Shown: positions 25,894 to 35,400 of the stretch, piece by piece
How positions within the stretch are numbered: the stretch's first letter is position 1
Layout: each line of letters opens with the position of its first letter
Origin: Rubrivivax sp.
GTDB taxonomy: Bacteria > Pseudomonadota > Gammaproteobacteria > Burkholderiales > Burkholderiaceae_C
DNA: 64,000 nucleotides
Direction: 5' to 3'
NCBI GenBank assembly: GCA_016707445.1
Contig: JADJHR010000007.1
Span: 243,183-307,182 of the forward strand
Notes under the pieces: model-generated
Database searches by the model: none
What the model was told of the DNA's origin: nothing
The model's input: only the letters and a program-made list of their open reading frames with translations
Program-made: the position numbers and the translations under genes

Positions 25894-27522
25894 TCAGGTC
25901 CGCAGCACCACGCCGCCGGGTGCACGTGCCGAGCGGCGCACGCCGGCGATATGCGTCAAGGGTGCGCACCAGCCCTCCTGCAAGACCGTGACCCGGGCCT
26001 GCAGGGCGGCGGCATCGGCCAACTGCTCGGCGTGCCGCCGTGTCACCGCGCCCGCCATTTCCAGCAACCGCGCATTGCGCGTGTGTTCACCCTGGTCGAG
26101 CAGCATCTCCACCGCCTGCGCTGCCTGCCCGGCGGCCGACCGGCTCATCGCCTGCTCGGCGATGTTGTTGATCACCGCCGCACAGTTGCGCAGCGTCTCG
26201 ATCGCCGGCGCCTGGTCATCGGTCGCGGCCACCAGCATCTCGATGGCTGCCTTCGACACCGCAAAGCGCAGGCCGGCCGCACGCAGCAGGGTGTCGAACT
26301 CCTTCAGCGGCACCTCGCCGCTGCGCAGTCGCGCCCACAGCGAGATCGTCAGCGCCGCCGCCTCGAGATCGAAATCGGGCGCCATCACCTCGGCCGCCAG
26401 CTCGCGCGCCACGCCCAGCGCATCGTCAGGCCGTTGTTTGAGAACTGCGGACAGACCGCCGAGCATCCGGCGCACGCGCCGCAGGCGGGTCGACGCAGGG
26501 TCGGCCTCGGACAGCGCCAGCACCTGCTCGGTGACGGTGACCAGCCCGCGCGCGTCGCGCAGGTCAAACTTCAACAAGCCCAGCAGCAGCAGACAGCCCA
26601 GGTCGAAGAGCTTCGATCTGCGGCCCAGGGCCAGCGTGCGCTCGAGCTGCTGCACCGCCTCGTCCATCTGGCCCTGGTAGAACGCCAGCGCGCCCAGATG
26701 CTGCATGCGCAGCAGACAGCCGGGAGTCAGGTTGGCGGCCTGGCGGAACGCGGTCAGCGCGGCCGCGAAATCACCTTGCTCGACTGCCACGCAGGCGAGC
26801 AGGTCATGGGCATCGGCGTACTCGGGGCTTTGCATCACCAACTCGTCGAGCAGCCGACGGGCGGCCGGCAGGTCGCCGGTGGCCAGGTACACCCGGGCCA
26901 CACCAACCCTGGCCCAGGCGGTGGGCCGGGTCTCGATCAGGGTCTGGTAGATCTTCAGCGCCCGCTGCGGCTGATCGGTGCGCAGCCACAGCTCGGCCGC
27001 CAACTGGGCGGCAAAGCTCCAGTAGCTGTCGCGCGCCACGAAGCGTTGCTCGGCCAGAGCGGCCGCACGCAGCAGCTCGCGCGCCTGAATGGCCTCGTAG
27101 ATCGCCTTCAGCGTTCGCTTGCGTCGCCGCACTTCAGTCAGGCGCTCGGCCAGCGCCAACCCCGAACAGGGCTTGACGAGGAAGCCGTCGACGGTGGCCT
27201 CGGCCGCCTCCTGCACCTGCGCGTAACTGGCATCGCCGGTGACCAAGATGAAGGCCGTGCTGTAGGGCAGCAACTGCTCGCGGCGCAGCTCGTCCAGCAG
27301 ATCCTGGCCCGACATCGCTGCGCCCTCGAAGTTCATCTCGCACAACACGATGTCGTGCGGCGCTTCTTCGAGCACGGTGCGGGCGTCCTGCACGCGCGAC
27401 ATCTGGCGCACCTGCTGCACGCCCAGGTCACGCAGCTGCCCGGCCAGGACACTTCGCGCCGTCGGATTGGCGTCGATGATCAAGGCCCTGGCCAGATGGA
27501 TGTCGCGGTCGAGAAGTTGCAT
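25894..27522 (-). CDS. TPR protein with an atypical response-regulator receiver domain
   Basis: The 542-residue protein has an N-terminal receiver-like domain (about 11-135: ALIIDANPTARSVL, VTGD at 95-98, FLVKPCS with K117) followed by at least six TPR-like helical repeats (about 140-450) and a helical tail. At the place of the phospho-accepting aspartate the sequence reads VLCEMN, so E62 replaces Asp, and the acidic pair near strand 1 is D17-A18 instead of DD. Phosphorylation is therefore doubtful and a fixed active-like form is possible. No output DNA-binding domain is present, so protein-protein interaction is expected. It abuts the Anbu stop convergently. Confidence 0.85.
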   Translation of the reverse strand: MQLLDRDIHLARALIIDANPTARSVLAGQLRDLGVQQVRQMSRVQDARTVLEEAPHDIVLCEMNFEGAAMSGQDLLDELRREQLLPYSTAFILVTGDASYAQVQEAAEATVDGFLVKPCSGLALAERLTEVRRRKRTLKAIYEAIQARELLRAAALAEQRFVARDSYWSFAAQLAAELWLRTDQPQRALKIYQTLIETRPTAWARVGVARVYLATGDLPAARRLLDELVMQSPEYADAHDLLACVAVEQGDFAAALTAFRQAANLTPGCLLRMQHLGALAFYQGQMDEAVQQLERTLALGRRSKLFDLGCLLLLGLLKFDLRDARGLVTVTEQVLALSEADPASTRLRRVRRMLGGLSAVLKQRPDDALGVARELAAEVMAPDFDLEAAALTISLWARLRSGEVPLKEFDTLLRAAGLRFAVSKAAIEMLVAATDDQAPAIETLRNCAAVINNIAEQAMSRSAAGQAAQAVEMLLDQGEHTRNARLLEMAGAVTRRHAEQLADAAALQARVTVLQEGWCAPLTHIAGVRRSARAPGGVVLRT

Positions 27523-27598
27523 CGTTGTCGGGGGATCGCGTCAGGTCTTATCGGCATCCCGGCTCGCGGGGTTGAGCAGCGCGACAATCGGCGGCCCC

Positions 27599-28396
27599 AT
27601 GAAACCCACGCTGGTCTTCTCGCACGCCAACGGCTTCCCCGCCGGTTCCTACCGCAAACTGTTCGACGCCTGGACCCACGCCGGCTGGCGTATGCTGGCG
27701 CCGCCCCAGTTCGGACACGACGCGGCCTATCCGGTGGTCAGCAACTGGCGCCCGACGCGGGACGAGCTGATCCGCTTCATCGAACACAGCGGTGCTGACA
27801 CGCCCGTGGCGCTGGTTGGCCATTCGCTGGGCGGCTACCTCAGCTTGCTGGCGGCCTGCCGCCGGCCCGATCTGGTGTCGGCCCTGGTGCTGCTCGACTC
27901 ACCGGTGCTCAGCGGCTGGCGCGCACACAGCGTGCGCGTGGCCAAGGCGACGCGGCTGATCGGCCATGTCACGCCTGGCCGGGTGTCGCGCAAGCGTCGT
28001 CACCATTGGCCGTCGCCAGACGCCGCCCTGGCGCACTTTGCCGGCAAACAGAGCTTTGCCCGCTGGGACCCGCAGGTGCTTGCCGACTACATCAGCGCCG
28101 GTTTCGAATCCGACCCCGCAGGCGGCCTGCGCCTGGCCTTCAGGCGCGAGGTCGAGACCCGGCTCTACGACACAGTGCCGCATCACCTGGGTCCGCTGCT
28201 GCGGCGGCATCCACCGTTGTGCCCGGTGTCCTTTGTCGGCGGCACGCGTTCGCTGGAACTGCGCCAGGTCGGCCTGGCGGCCACGCAACGCCTGGTGCAC
28301 GACCGCCTGCGCTGGGTCGAAGGGTCGCACCTTTTTCCGATGGAGCGGCCGCTGGAAAGCGCCGCCATCGTGCTCGACCTGCTGAAGGTCGGCTGA
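27599..28396 (+). CDS. Alpha/beta hydrolase
   Basis: The 265-residue cytoplasmic protein is a compact alpha/beta hydrolase with the oxyanion segment VFSHANGFPAGSY near the N-terminus, the nucleophile elbow GHSLGGY with S76, and a late histidine in EGSHLFPMERP. A catalytic acid is likely near VSFVGGTRS but cannot be fixed. The HANGF motif is typical of a proteobacterial hydrolase group of unknown substrate. The start at 27599 (MKPTLVFSHA) fits the fold. It is divergent from the TPR gene, with a 76-base gap. Confidence 0.85.
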   Translation: MKPTLVFSHANGFPAGSYRKLFDAWTHAGWRMLAPPQFGHDAAYPVVSNWRPTRDELIRFIEHSGADTPVALVGHSLGGYLSLLAACRRPDLVSALVLLDSPVLSGWRAHSVRVAKATRLIGHVTPGRVSRKRRHHWPSPDAALAHFAGKQSFARWDPQVLADYISAGFESDPAGGLRLAFRREVETRLYDTVPHHLGPLLRRHPPLCPVSFVGGTRSLELRQVGLAATQRLVHDRLRWVEGSHLFPMERPLESAAIVLDLLKVG

Positions 28397-28607
28397 TCTC
28401 CCGAAAGCCCAGAGTCACCTCCTCGACATGACCCTTGTTGCCGCGGCACACCTGCGCATCGCTGGGTGACGGCATGCGGCCGTTGGCGCAGCCCGATTGG
28501 GCCGGCTGCACGCCGTCGACCCGATCGTGAACGGCATCCAGGCACAGAACAGCCGGCGGGCAGAATTCCTCAGTTGCCCGACAGCCACACACCTCACCAA
28601 CCGCAAC

Positions 28608-29423
28608 ATGAATGCCTGGATGCAGACGATCGGGATCGACGGGCTCAAGCCCCTGCTGGCCACGCTGGTGCTGCCGCCCATGCCGTGGCTGCTGCTGATC
28701 CTGCTGGGCGGTTGGTGGCTGCGTCGCAGCCGGCCGCTGGGCAGGACCCTGCTGCTGACCGGCGTGGCGCTGGCCTGGGCCTGCTGGACACCGGCGGGCG
28801 CCGAAGTCGCCACGCGCTGGTTGCTCGACCCACCGCCGCCGCTTCGAGACCCGGCACGCTTCGTCAAGACCACGCCGCCGCCAAACGGGCCGACACTGAT
28901 TGTGGTGCTGGGTGGCGGGCGCCGTGAAGCGGCCGAATACGACGAGGTGTCGCTGAACCTGATCTCGATCGAACGGTTGCGCTACGGCATCTGGCTCAGC
29001 CGCGAAACCGGCTGGCCGGTGGCCTTCACCGGGGGCCTCTCGCCGGGGTCGCAAGGCGGGCCCAGCGAAGCGGCGATCGCGACGCGCATCGCACGCGACG
29101 AGTTCCGCCACCCCCTGCTGTTTGCCGAAGACCGATCGCGCGACACGCACGAGAACGCGCTGCGCACGGTGGACATGTTGCGCACCCAGCCGGTGGCCCG
29201 GGTCGTGCTGGTCACCCACGACGAGCACATGCCGCGTGCGCTGCGGCACTTTCACCGAGCGCGCGACGCCGCCGGGCTGCACTTCGACCTGCTGCCGGCC
29301 CCGGTGGGGATCACCGAGAAGGGCGACGATTGGGTGCTGGGCGACTACCTGCCGTCTGCGCTGGGCATCACACGCAGCCGCTACGCGTTTCGCGAGTGGC
29401 TGGCATGGCTGGTTGGCGCCTGA
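28608..29423 (+). CDS. YdcF/ElyC-family membrane protein (DUF218)
   Basis: This 271-residue protein has two N-terminal membrane helices (about residues 17-37 and 45-60), then a periplasmic-type DUF218 domain with LIVVLGGGRREAAEY and the active-site-like RDTHENALRTVDML. E. coli ElyC of this family protects envelope polysaccharide metabolism, but other members (SanA, YdcF) differ, so no exact role is claimed. The start at 28608 (MNAWMQTIGI) lies immediately before the first helix; the preceding 211 bases after the hydrolase gene show no other supported gene. Confidence 0.85.
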   Translation: MNAWMQTIGIDGLKPLLATLVLPPMPWLLLILLGGWWLRRSRPLGRTLLLTGVALAWACWTPAGAEVATRWLLDPPPPLRDPARFVKTTPPPNGPTLIVVLGGGRREAAEYDEVSLNLISIERLRYGIWLSRETGWPVAFTGGLSPGSQGGPSEAAIATRIARDEFRHPLLFAEDRSRDTHENALRTVDMLRTQPVARVVLVTHDEHMPRALRHFHRARDAAGLHFDLLPAPVGITEKGDDWVLGDYLPSALGITRSRYAFREWLAWLVGA

Positions 29424-29437
29424 TCACGAACGCCTGA

Positions 29438-29920
29438 TCACAACAACAGCGCCACCACGAACAGGCCGACCATCACCAGGCTGAGTGCCAACTTGGCCAC
29501 CGTGCCCAGCACGATGCCCAGCCAGGTACCGACACCGACCTTGAGCGCGCGCTGCTGGTCGCGGTGGGCCAGCAGTTCACCGGCCACCGCGCCCACGAAC
29601 GGCATGAACAACACGCCCACCAGGCCCATGAACAGGCCCACCACGGTGCCGATGGCAGCACCCACCAGCGCCTGCGGGCTGGCACCGGCACGGCGCGCGC
29701 CCATCAGCGCGGCCACTGTGTCCAGCACCCAGGCCAGCACGGCCAGGCCGGCCGTCACCGCTATCACGCCCACACCCACGCGCGCAAAGTCATCGATCCA
29801 CGCACCCAGCACGATGCCGGCCAGCACCAGCATCGGCCCGGGCAGGGCCGGCAAGACCGTCCCCGCCAGGCCGCCCAGGATCAGCAGCACGCTCAACACC
29901 CACAGTCCCGTCGCCGCCAT
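29438..29920 (-). CDS. DUF456 family membrane protein
   Basis: The 160-residue protein is very hydrophobic, with about five membrane segments and many Gly residues in zipper-like spacing (GAAIGTVVGLFMGLVGVLFM). It matches the DUF456 family by length and by its opening pattern (LILGGLAGTVLPALPGPMLVLAG). The function of the family is unknown; Gly-zipper motifs suggest tight helix packing. It is convergent with the YdcF-like gene and divergent from the Tim44-like gene. Confidence 0.85.
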   Translation of the reverse strand: MAATGLWVLSVLLILGGLAGTVLPALPGPMLVLAGIVLGAWIDDFARVGVGVIAVTAGLAVLAWVLDTVAALMGARRAGASPQALVGAAIGTVVGLFMGLVGVLFMPFVGAVAGELLAHRDQQRALKVGVGTWLGIVLGTVAKLALSLVMVGLFVVALLL

Positions 29921-30129
29921 CGCCTGACCCTTTCGTTGTACCGTGGCAGCCCCTGCCGGTCTGCGCCATGTGCGGGCGCTGCGCCGCCGATCAAGCTAGC
30001 ACACAGGCCGGCGAAGGGCTTAGCCGATCCGACTTGTCACCGCCACGGCTTTGGCCTGACACTCGGCGCCACGACCTGCGGCTTGCGGCTTGCAGGGTCG
30101 GATTCCATCAACTCGACGAGATCCCCCCG

Positions 30130-31089
30130 ATGAAGATTGTTTCCCTGCTGACCCTGGGCCTGGCCCTGACCCTGGGCATGGTGTCGATCGAAGCCGAGGC
30201 CAGACGCCTGGGTGGCGGCCGCAGTTCGGGCATGCAGCGCCAGATGCCCGCTCGCACCGCACCCGACAGCACACCGGCCAAGCCGGCTGCACCCGCTCAG
30301 CAGGCGGCGCCCGCCGCGGCGCCCAACGCCGCAGCCGCACCCGCCGCGGCGCCCAAGCGCAACTGGATGGGCCCGCTGGCCGGTCTGGCTGCCGGCCTGG
30401 GCCTGGCCGCCTTGTTCAGTCACCTGGGCATGGGCGGCGCCTTCGGCAGCTTCGTGTTGATGGCACTGCTGGCGGTGGCCGCCATCGTGGTCGTGCGCAT
30501 GCTGATGCGCCGCAAGCAGCAGGCGCAGCCGGCAGGCATGGCCTACCGCGGCAACGAGGGCGCAAGCGGACAGGTCGCGTGGCCGGCGGCAGCAGGAAAC
30601 AACATGCCGGCTGCCGATCCGGGTCACATGCCGACAGCAAGCGCCACCACGGCCGAAGCGGCTGCGCCGATCGTGACGGCAGCGGCGCCGGCGCGTGCCT
30701 TCGTTCCCGCCAGCTTCGATTCCGAGGGCTTCGCGCGCACGGCCAAGATGATCTTCATCCGCCTGCAGGCCGCCAACGACGCCCGGGACCTGGACGACCT
30801 GCGCGCCTTCACCACGCCGGAGATGTTTGCCGAACTGAGCATGGACCTGCAGGAGCGTGGCCAAGCCAAACAGCAGACCGAGGTGCTGAGCATCGCATCC
30901 GAGGTTCTCGATGTCAGCGACGAAGGCCAGCGCCAGGTCGTCAGCGTGCGCTTTCGCGGTGAACTGCGCGAAGCCCCCGGCGCCGCGCCGAGCGCGGTTG
31001 ATGAAGTCTGGCACCTGAGCAAGCCGGCCGACGGCAGCCGCAGCTGGGCGATCGCCGGCATCGAACAGTGGGCAATGGCGAAAGCCTGA
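30130..31089 (+). CDS. Tim44-like domain membrane protein
   Basis: The 319-residue protein begins with a signal-like segment MKIVSLLTLGLALTLGMVS ending in EAEARRLGGGRS, followed by a low-complexity Ala/Pro stretch. Two hydrophobic segments come next (about 78-98 and 103-122), and then a Tim44-like domain (about 196-319, FDSEGFARTAKMIFIRLQAANDARDLD). Tim44-like domains bind membranes or partner chains in mitochondria; the bacterial role is not established. The start at 30130 follows GAGATCCCCCCG. It is 10 bases upstream of the phosphatase gene, so the two may form an operon. Confidence 0.88.
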   Translation: MKIVSLLTLGLALTLGMVSIEAEARRLGGGRSSGMQRQMPARTAPDSTPAKPAAPAQQAAPAAAPNAAAAPAAAPKRNWMGPLAGLAAGLGLAALFSHLGMGGAFGSFVLMALLAVAAIVVVRMLMRRKQQAQPAGMAYRGNEGASGQVAWPAAAGNNMPAADPGHMPTASATTAEAAAPIVTAAAPARAFVPASFDSEGFARTAKMIFIRLQAANDARDLDDLRAFTTPEMFAELSMDLQERGQAKQQTEVLSIASEVLDVSDEGQRQVVSVRFRGELREAPGAAPSAVDEVWHLSKPADGSRSWAIAGIEQWAMAKA

Positions 31090-31099
31090 CCACCAGCCG

Positions 31100-31576
31100 A
31101 TGTCGTTCAGGGCGCTGGCGCTGCCCGCACCCGGCCTGGGCCAGGTCTGGCTGAGCGCCATGCCCGGTCGCTTCGAATCCTGGGCGTCGTTCCAGATCGA
31201 AGCCCAGGCACGCGCGGTCCAGCATGTGCTATGCCTGAACCCGATGTTCGAAGTCGAGAGCCTGTCGCCGCCCTATGCGCAGGCGATCGGCGCCGGCATC
31301 CTGCCGTTTCGCTGGACGCATCTGCCGATGCAGGACTTCGGTCTGGCAGCGCGGGTCGAAGCCTTCCGCGACGCGATCGATGAGGTGGCGACCAGCGTTC
31401 GGGCCGGCGACGCCGTGCTGCTGCACTGCGCGGCCGGAATCGGCCGCACCGGCACCGCCGCCGCCTGCCTGCTCAAGCGCCTGGGTGCGTCCAGCACGGA
31501 GGCGCTGCAATGCGTGCGCGACGCCGGCTCGAACCCCGAGTCAGCCTTGCAGCGCGGCCTGATCGACCACTTCTAG
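31100..31576 (+). CDS. Dual-specificity/tyrosine protein phosphatase
   Basis: The 158-residue protein has the cysteine phosphatase signature HCAAGIGRTG, with C110 and R116 in the C-x5-R spacing, and a probable general acid D79 in LPMQDFG. The fold resembles small archaeal and bacterial DSP enzymes, so phosphoprotein or phospholipid substrates are possible. Its TAG stop overlaps the stop of the convergent gene (CTAG). This is the third phosphatase-like cysteine enzyme in the first half of the window, and the three are unrelated in fold. Confidence 0.88.
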   Translation: MSFRALALPAPGLGQVWLSAMPGRFESWASFQIEAQARAVQHVLCLNPMFEVESLSPPYAQAIGAGILPFRWTHLPMQDFGLAARVEAFRDAIDEVATSVRAGDAVLLHCAAGIGRTGTAAACLLKRLGASSTEALQCVRDAGSNPESALQRGLIDHF

Positions 31577-32403
31577 CGACCTGATTCGCGCGCGACTGGT
31601 GGTGCCAGGTCGACGTGCGCGCTCAGCCACTGACGGCCCAGGTGGTCGTCGGTCTGGCTGGGGTGGAAATCGGCACGCAGATAGCGCCGCCAGGGCCCGA
31701 AACACGCGTGCAACAGCCCGCCGCGCCCCAGCAGCATGCGCCAGGCCGAAACCCAGGTCGATGCCCGCCACCACGTGCCGTCGTGCCACAGGTTGTTCAG
31801 CGTCTGGCGCATCAGATCGCTGGCAAAGGTCAGCGTGACCATCCAGAACAAACGACGCCGCCAGGCTTCGCCACCACCGCTGGCACGGTAGAGGTCGAAG
31901 GCCACGCAGCGGTGCTCGGATTCTTCACTGGCGTGCCACAGCCACAGGTCGTGCAAGCGCGGCTCGGCGCCCTGCAGAACCTCGGCATGGGTCAGCAGAT
32001 GATCGGCCAGAAAGGCCGTGAAATGCTCGGTCGCCGCAGTGAAACCCAGCCAGGCACGGGGATCGGCGCCGTCGATCAACTTCTGGCGTCGGTGGATTCG
32101 AGCATCCCAATGGTTGATCAGCCCCTGGCGCTCGAGGTGGGCGTTGAAGCGTTCGTGGATGCGGCGGTGCGTGGCCTCCTGGCCGATGAAGGCACGCGTC
32201 TGCTCGGCAAACTGCAGGCGCAGTTCGGGCTCGGCGCTGTCCAGCACCCGGCGGACCGAATCGATGAAGAACTGCTCGCCAGCCGGGAAACTGAACGACA
32301 GTGCGTTGAAGAATGCAGTGCGAAAGGCGTCGCCGCCGTTCCAGTGCCGCGCGACCGGGGTCTCCAGGTCGATCAGCAGCCGGCGCACCACCAAGTCGGT
32401 CAT
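31573..32403 (-). CDS. PF10118-type 'metal-dependent hydrolase' (di-iron ferritin-like)
   Basis: The 276-residue protein matches the family annotated as predicted metal-dependent hydrolases. Possible metal ligands include E76 (IGQEATHRRIH), E125 (ATEHFTAF) and the EESEHR motif, which together resemble the E/ExxH pattern of ferritin-like di-iron proteins. The family name therefore may mislead, and an oxygenase-like role is as likely. Its start lies 10 bases from the end of purL, so read-through from purL may transcribe it. Confidence 0.8.
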   Translation of the reverse strand: MTDLVVRRLLIDLETPVARHWNGGDAFRTAFFNALSFSFPAGEQFFIDSVRRVLDSAEPELRLQFAEQTRAFIGQEATHRRIHERFNAHLERQGLINHWDARIHRRQKLIDGADPRAWLGFTAATEHFTAFLADHLLTHAEVLQGAEPRLHDLWLWHASEESEHRCVAFDLYRASGGGEAWRRRLFWMVTLTFASDLMRQTLNNLWHDGTWWRASTWVSAWRMLLGRGGLLHACFGPWRRYLRADFHPSQTDDHLGRQWLSAHVDLAPPVARESGR

Positions 32404-32413
32404 GGTCGGTCAG

Positions 32414-35400
32414 TCAACCCAAGGCCTTGCGCGCGTTGCGGAACATGCGCAGCCAGGGGCTGTGCACGTCGGGGTCTCCGCCGCTCCAGCTCATCTGCAG
32501 GTTGCGAAACACGCGCTCGGGGTGCGGCATCAACGCCGTGAAACGGCCGTCGGCGGTGGTCACCGCGGTCAGGCCGCCCGGGCTGCCGTTGGGGTTGTCG
32601 GGGTATGCCTCGGTGGCCCGGCCCTGCGGATCGACGAAACGCAGCGCCGCCTGCACCCGGGCGGCGTCGCCGCGCTGGCTGAAGTCGGCATAACCCTCGC
32701 CATGCGCCACCGCGATCGGCAGCCGGCTGCCGGCCATGCCGGCAAAGAACAGGCTGGGGCTTTGCAGCACCTCGACCATCGAAAGCCGGGCCTCGAACTG
32801 CTGGCTGCGATTGCGCGTGAAGCGCGGCCAGTGCTGCGTGCCGGGGATCAGAGCCGCCAGCGCCGCCATCATCTGGCAGCCGTTGCACACGCCCAGCGCC
32901 AGCGTGTCGGGCCGGTTGAAGAAGGCCGCGAAGGCCTCGGCCAAGGGCGGATTGAACAGAATCGACCGTGCCCAGCCCTCGCCGGCACCCAGCGTGTCGC
33001 CGTAGCTGAAGCCGCCGCAGGCCACCAGGCCGCGGAACTGATCGAGCCGCGCACGCCCTGCCTGCAGGTCGCTCATGTGCACGTCGAAGGTGTCGAAGCC
33101 GGCCAATGCCATCGCATAGCTCATCTCGAGGTGCGAGTTGACGCCTTGCTCGCGCAGGATCGCGATCTGCGGACGCGCGCCGCCGATGAAGGGCGCGGCC
33201 ACGTCGTCGGCCGGATCGAACGTGGGCAACACCTGCAGGCCAGGGTCGTCGGCGGCCCCGGCGGCGGCGTGTTCGGCGTCGGCGCATTCGGGGTTGTCGC
33301 GTTCGCGTGCGATGCGCCAGCTGACTTCGTCCCAGGCTTGCTGCAGCTCGCGCAGCGGCGCGCCGAATTGCAGTTTGGTGTCGCGCCAGACTTCGATGCG
33401 CCCGCTGTTGTTGGTCTTGCCGACGAAGTGTGCGTGGCGTGACAGGCCATGTTCGCGCAGTGTGGCCATGACCTCGTTGCGTACGGTCGTGGGCACCTGG
33501 ATCACGACGCCCAGTTCTTCGTTGAACAGCGCCTCCAGCGTCAGCTGCTTGCGCCGCTCGTCGACCTGGCTGGCCCAGTTCTTCGAGTCACCGTATTCGG
33601 CGCGGCTGTCGGCAATGCCGTCGCTGTCGGTGACCAGAATGTCGACGTTCAGGCTGACGCCACGCCGGCCGGCAAAGCCCATCTCGCACACCGCCGCCCA
33701 AAGGCCACCGTCGCTGCGGTCGTGGTAGGCCAGGATGCGGCCCTGTCCACGCAAGGTATTGATGGCCTTGACCAGCGCCACCAGCTGCGCCGGTTCGTCG
33801 AGGTCAGGGACGCGATCGCCGAACTGCCCCAGCACCTGGGCCAGCATCGATCCCGCCATGCGCCGGCGGCCCTGACCCAGGTCGATCAGCACCAGCGTGG
33901 TGTCGCCTGCCTGCAGCTGTGGCGTCAGGCTGCCGCGCACATCATCCAGCGTGGCGAAGGCGGTGACGATCAAGGACACCGGCGCGGTCACCTGTTTCGC
34001 AGCCCCGTCGTCGGCCCAGCGCGTGCGCATCGACAACGAATCCTTGCCCACCGGCACGCCGATGCCCAGTGCCGGACACAGGTCCAGGCCCACCGCCCTG
34101 ACGGTGTCGTACAGCGCCGCGTCCTCACCCGGCTCACCGCAGGCTGCCATCCAATTGCAGCTGAGCTTGACGCGTGACAGTTCGATCGGTGCCGCCAGCA
34201 GGTTGGTGATGGCCTCGGCGACCGCCATGCGGCCCGATGCCGGCGCGTCCAGCGCAGCCAATGGCGTGCGCTCGCCCATGCTCATGGCCTCGCCCCGAAA
34301 ACCCTTGTAGTCGGCCAAGGTCACCGCGCAGTCGGCAACAGGCACCTGCCAGGGGCCGACCATCGGATCACGATGGCTCAGCCCGCCCACCGTGCGGTCA
34401 GCGATCGTGACCAGGAATCGCTTGCTCGCCGCCGTGGGGTGGCGCAGAACGTCGAAGGCCACCGTCTGCAACTGCACCCCGTTCAGATCCAGCGGGTTTC
34501 CGCTGCGCGTGACACGCTGAACCTCGCGGTGCATGCGCGGCGGCTTGCCCAGCAGCACGTCCATCGGCATGTCGATCACGCGCTCACCACCCGGGCCGTC
34601 CTCCAGCACCAGCCGTGCTTCGTCGCTGGTCACACCGACCACCGCAAAGGGGCAGCGCTCGCGCGCGCACATCTGCTCGAACAGCGGCAACAGGTCGGGG
34701 TCGAGGGCCAGCACATAACGCTCCTGGCTCTCGTTGCACCAGATCTCTTTCGGCGCCAGGCCGCTTTCTTCCAGCGGCACCCGGCGCAGGTCGAAGACAG
34801 CGCCCTTGCCGGCACCATCGACCAGCTCGGGGAAGGCGTTGCTGATGCCGCCAGCGCCGACATCGTGTATCGCGACGATGGGGTTGCTGCTGCCCAGGGC
34901 CCAGCAATGGTTGATGACCTCCTGCGCGCGGCGCTGGATCTCGGGGTTGCCGCGTTGCACCGAATCGAAATCGAGTGCGGCCGAGTTGCTGCCCGCAGCC
35001 ATCGAGCTGGCAGCACCACCGCCCATGCCGATGCGCATGCCTGGCCCGCCCAACTGCACCAGCAGCGTGCCGGCGCCGAAAGGCAGCTTGTGCGTCTGGC
35101 CCTCGCTGATCTGCCCCAGGCCGCCGGCGATCATGATCGGCTTGTGATAGCCGCGGTACACGCCGGCCACAGCCTGCTCGAAGACCCGGAAATAGCCGCC
35201 CAGGTTCGGCCGTCCGAACTCGTTGTTGAAGGCCGCGCCGCCCAGCGGTCCCTCGGTCATGATCTGCAGGGCACTGGCGATGTGGCCGGGCCGGCCGATC
35301 GGTTGCCGCTCCCAGGGCTCAGCGGTGCCCGGCAGGTGCAGGTTGCCGACCGTGAACCCGGTGAGACCGGCTTTCGGCCTTGCGCCGCGACCGGTGGCGC

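Noticed and set aside
25951..27798. 615-codon open frame antisense to the TPR gene
   Set aside because: The reverse-strand frame has clear receiver and TPR features; this one is Gln/His/Arg-rich noise.
28397..28607. Possible reverse-strand coding in the gap before the YdcF-like gene
   Set aside because: The frame continues into neighbouring genes as antisense, and the peptide in the gap matches nothing recognisable.
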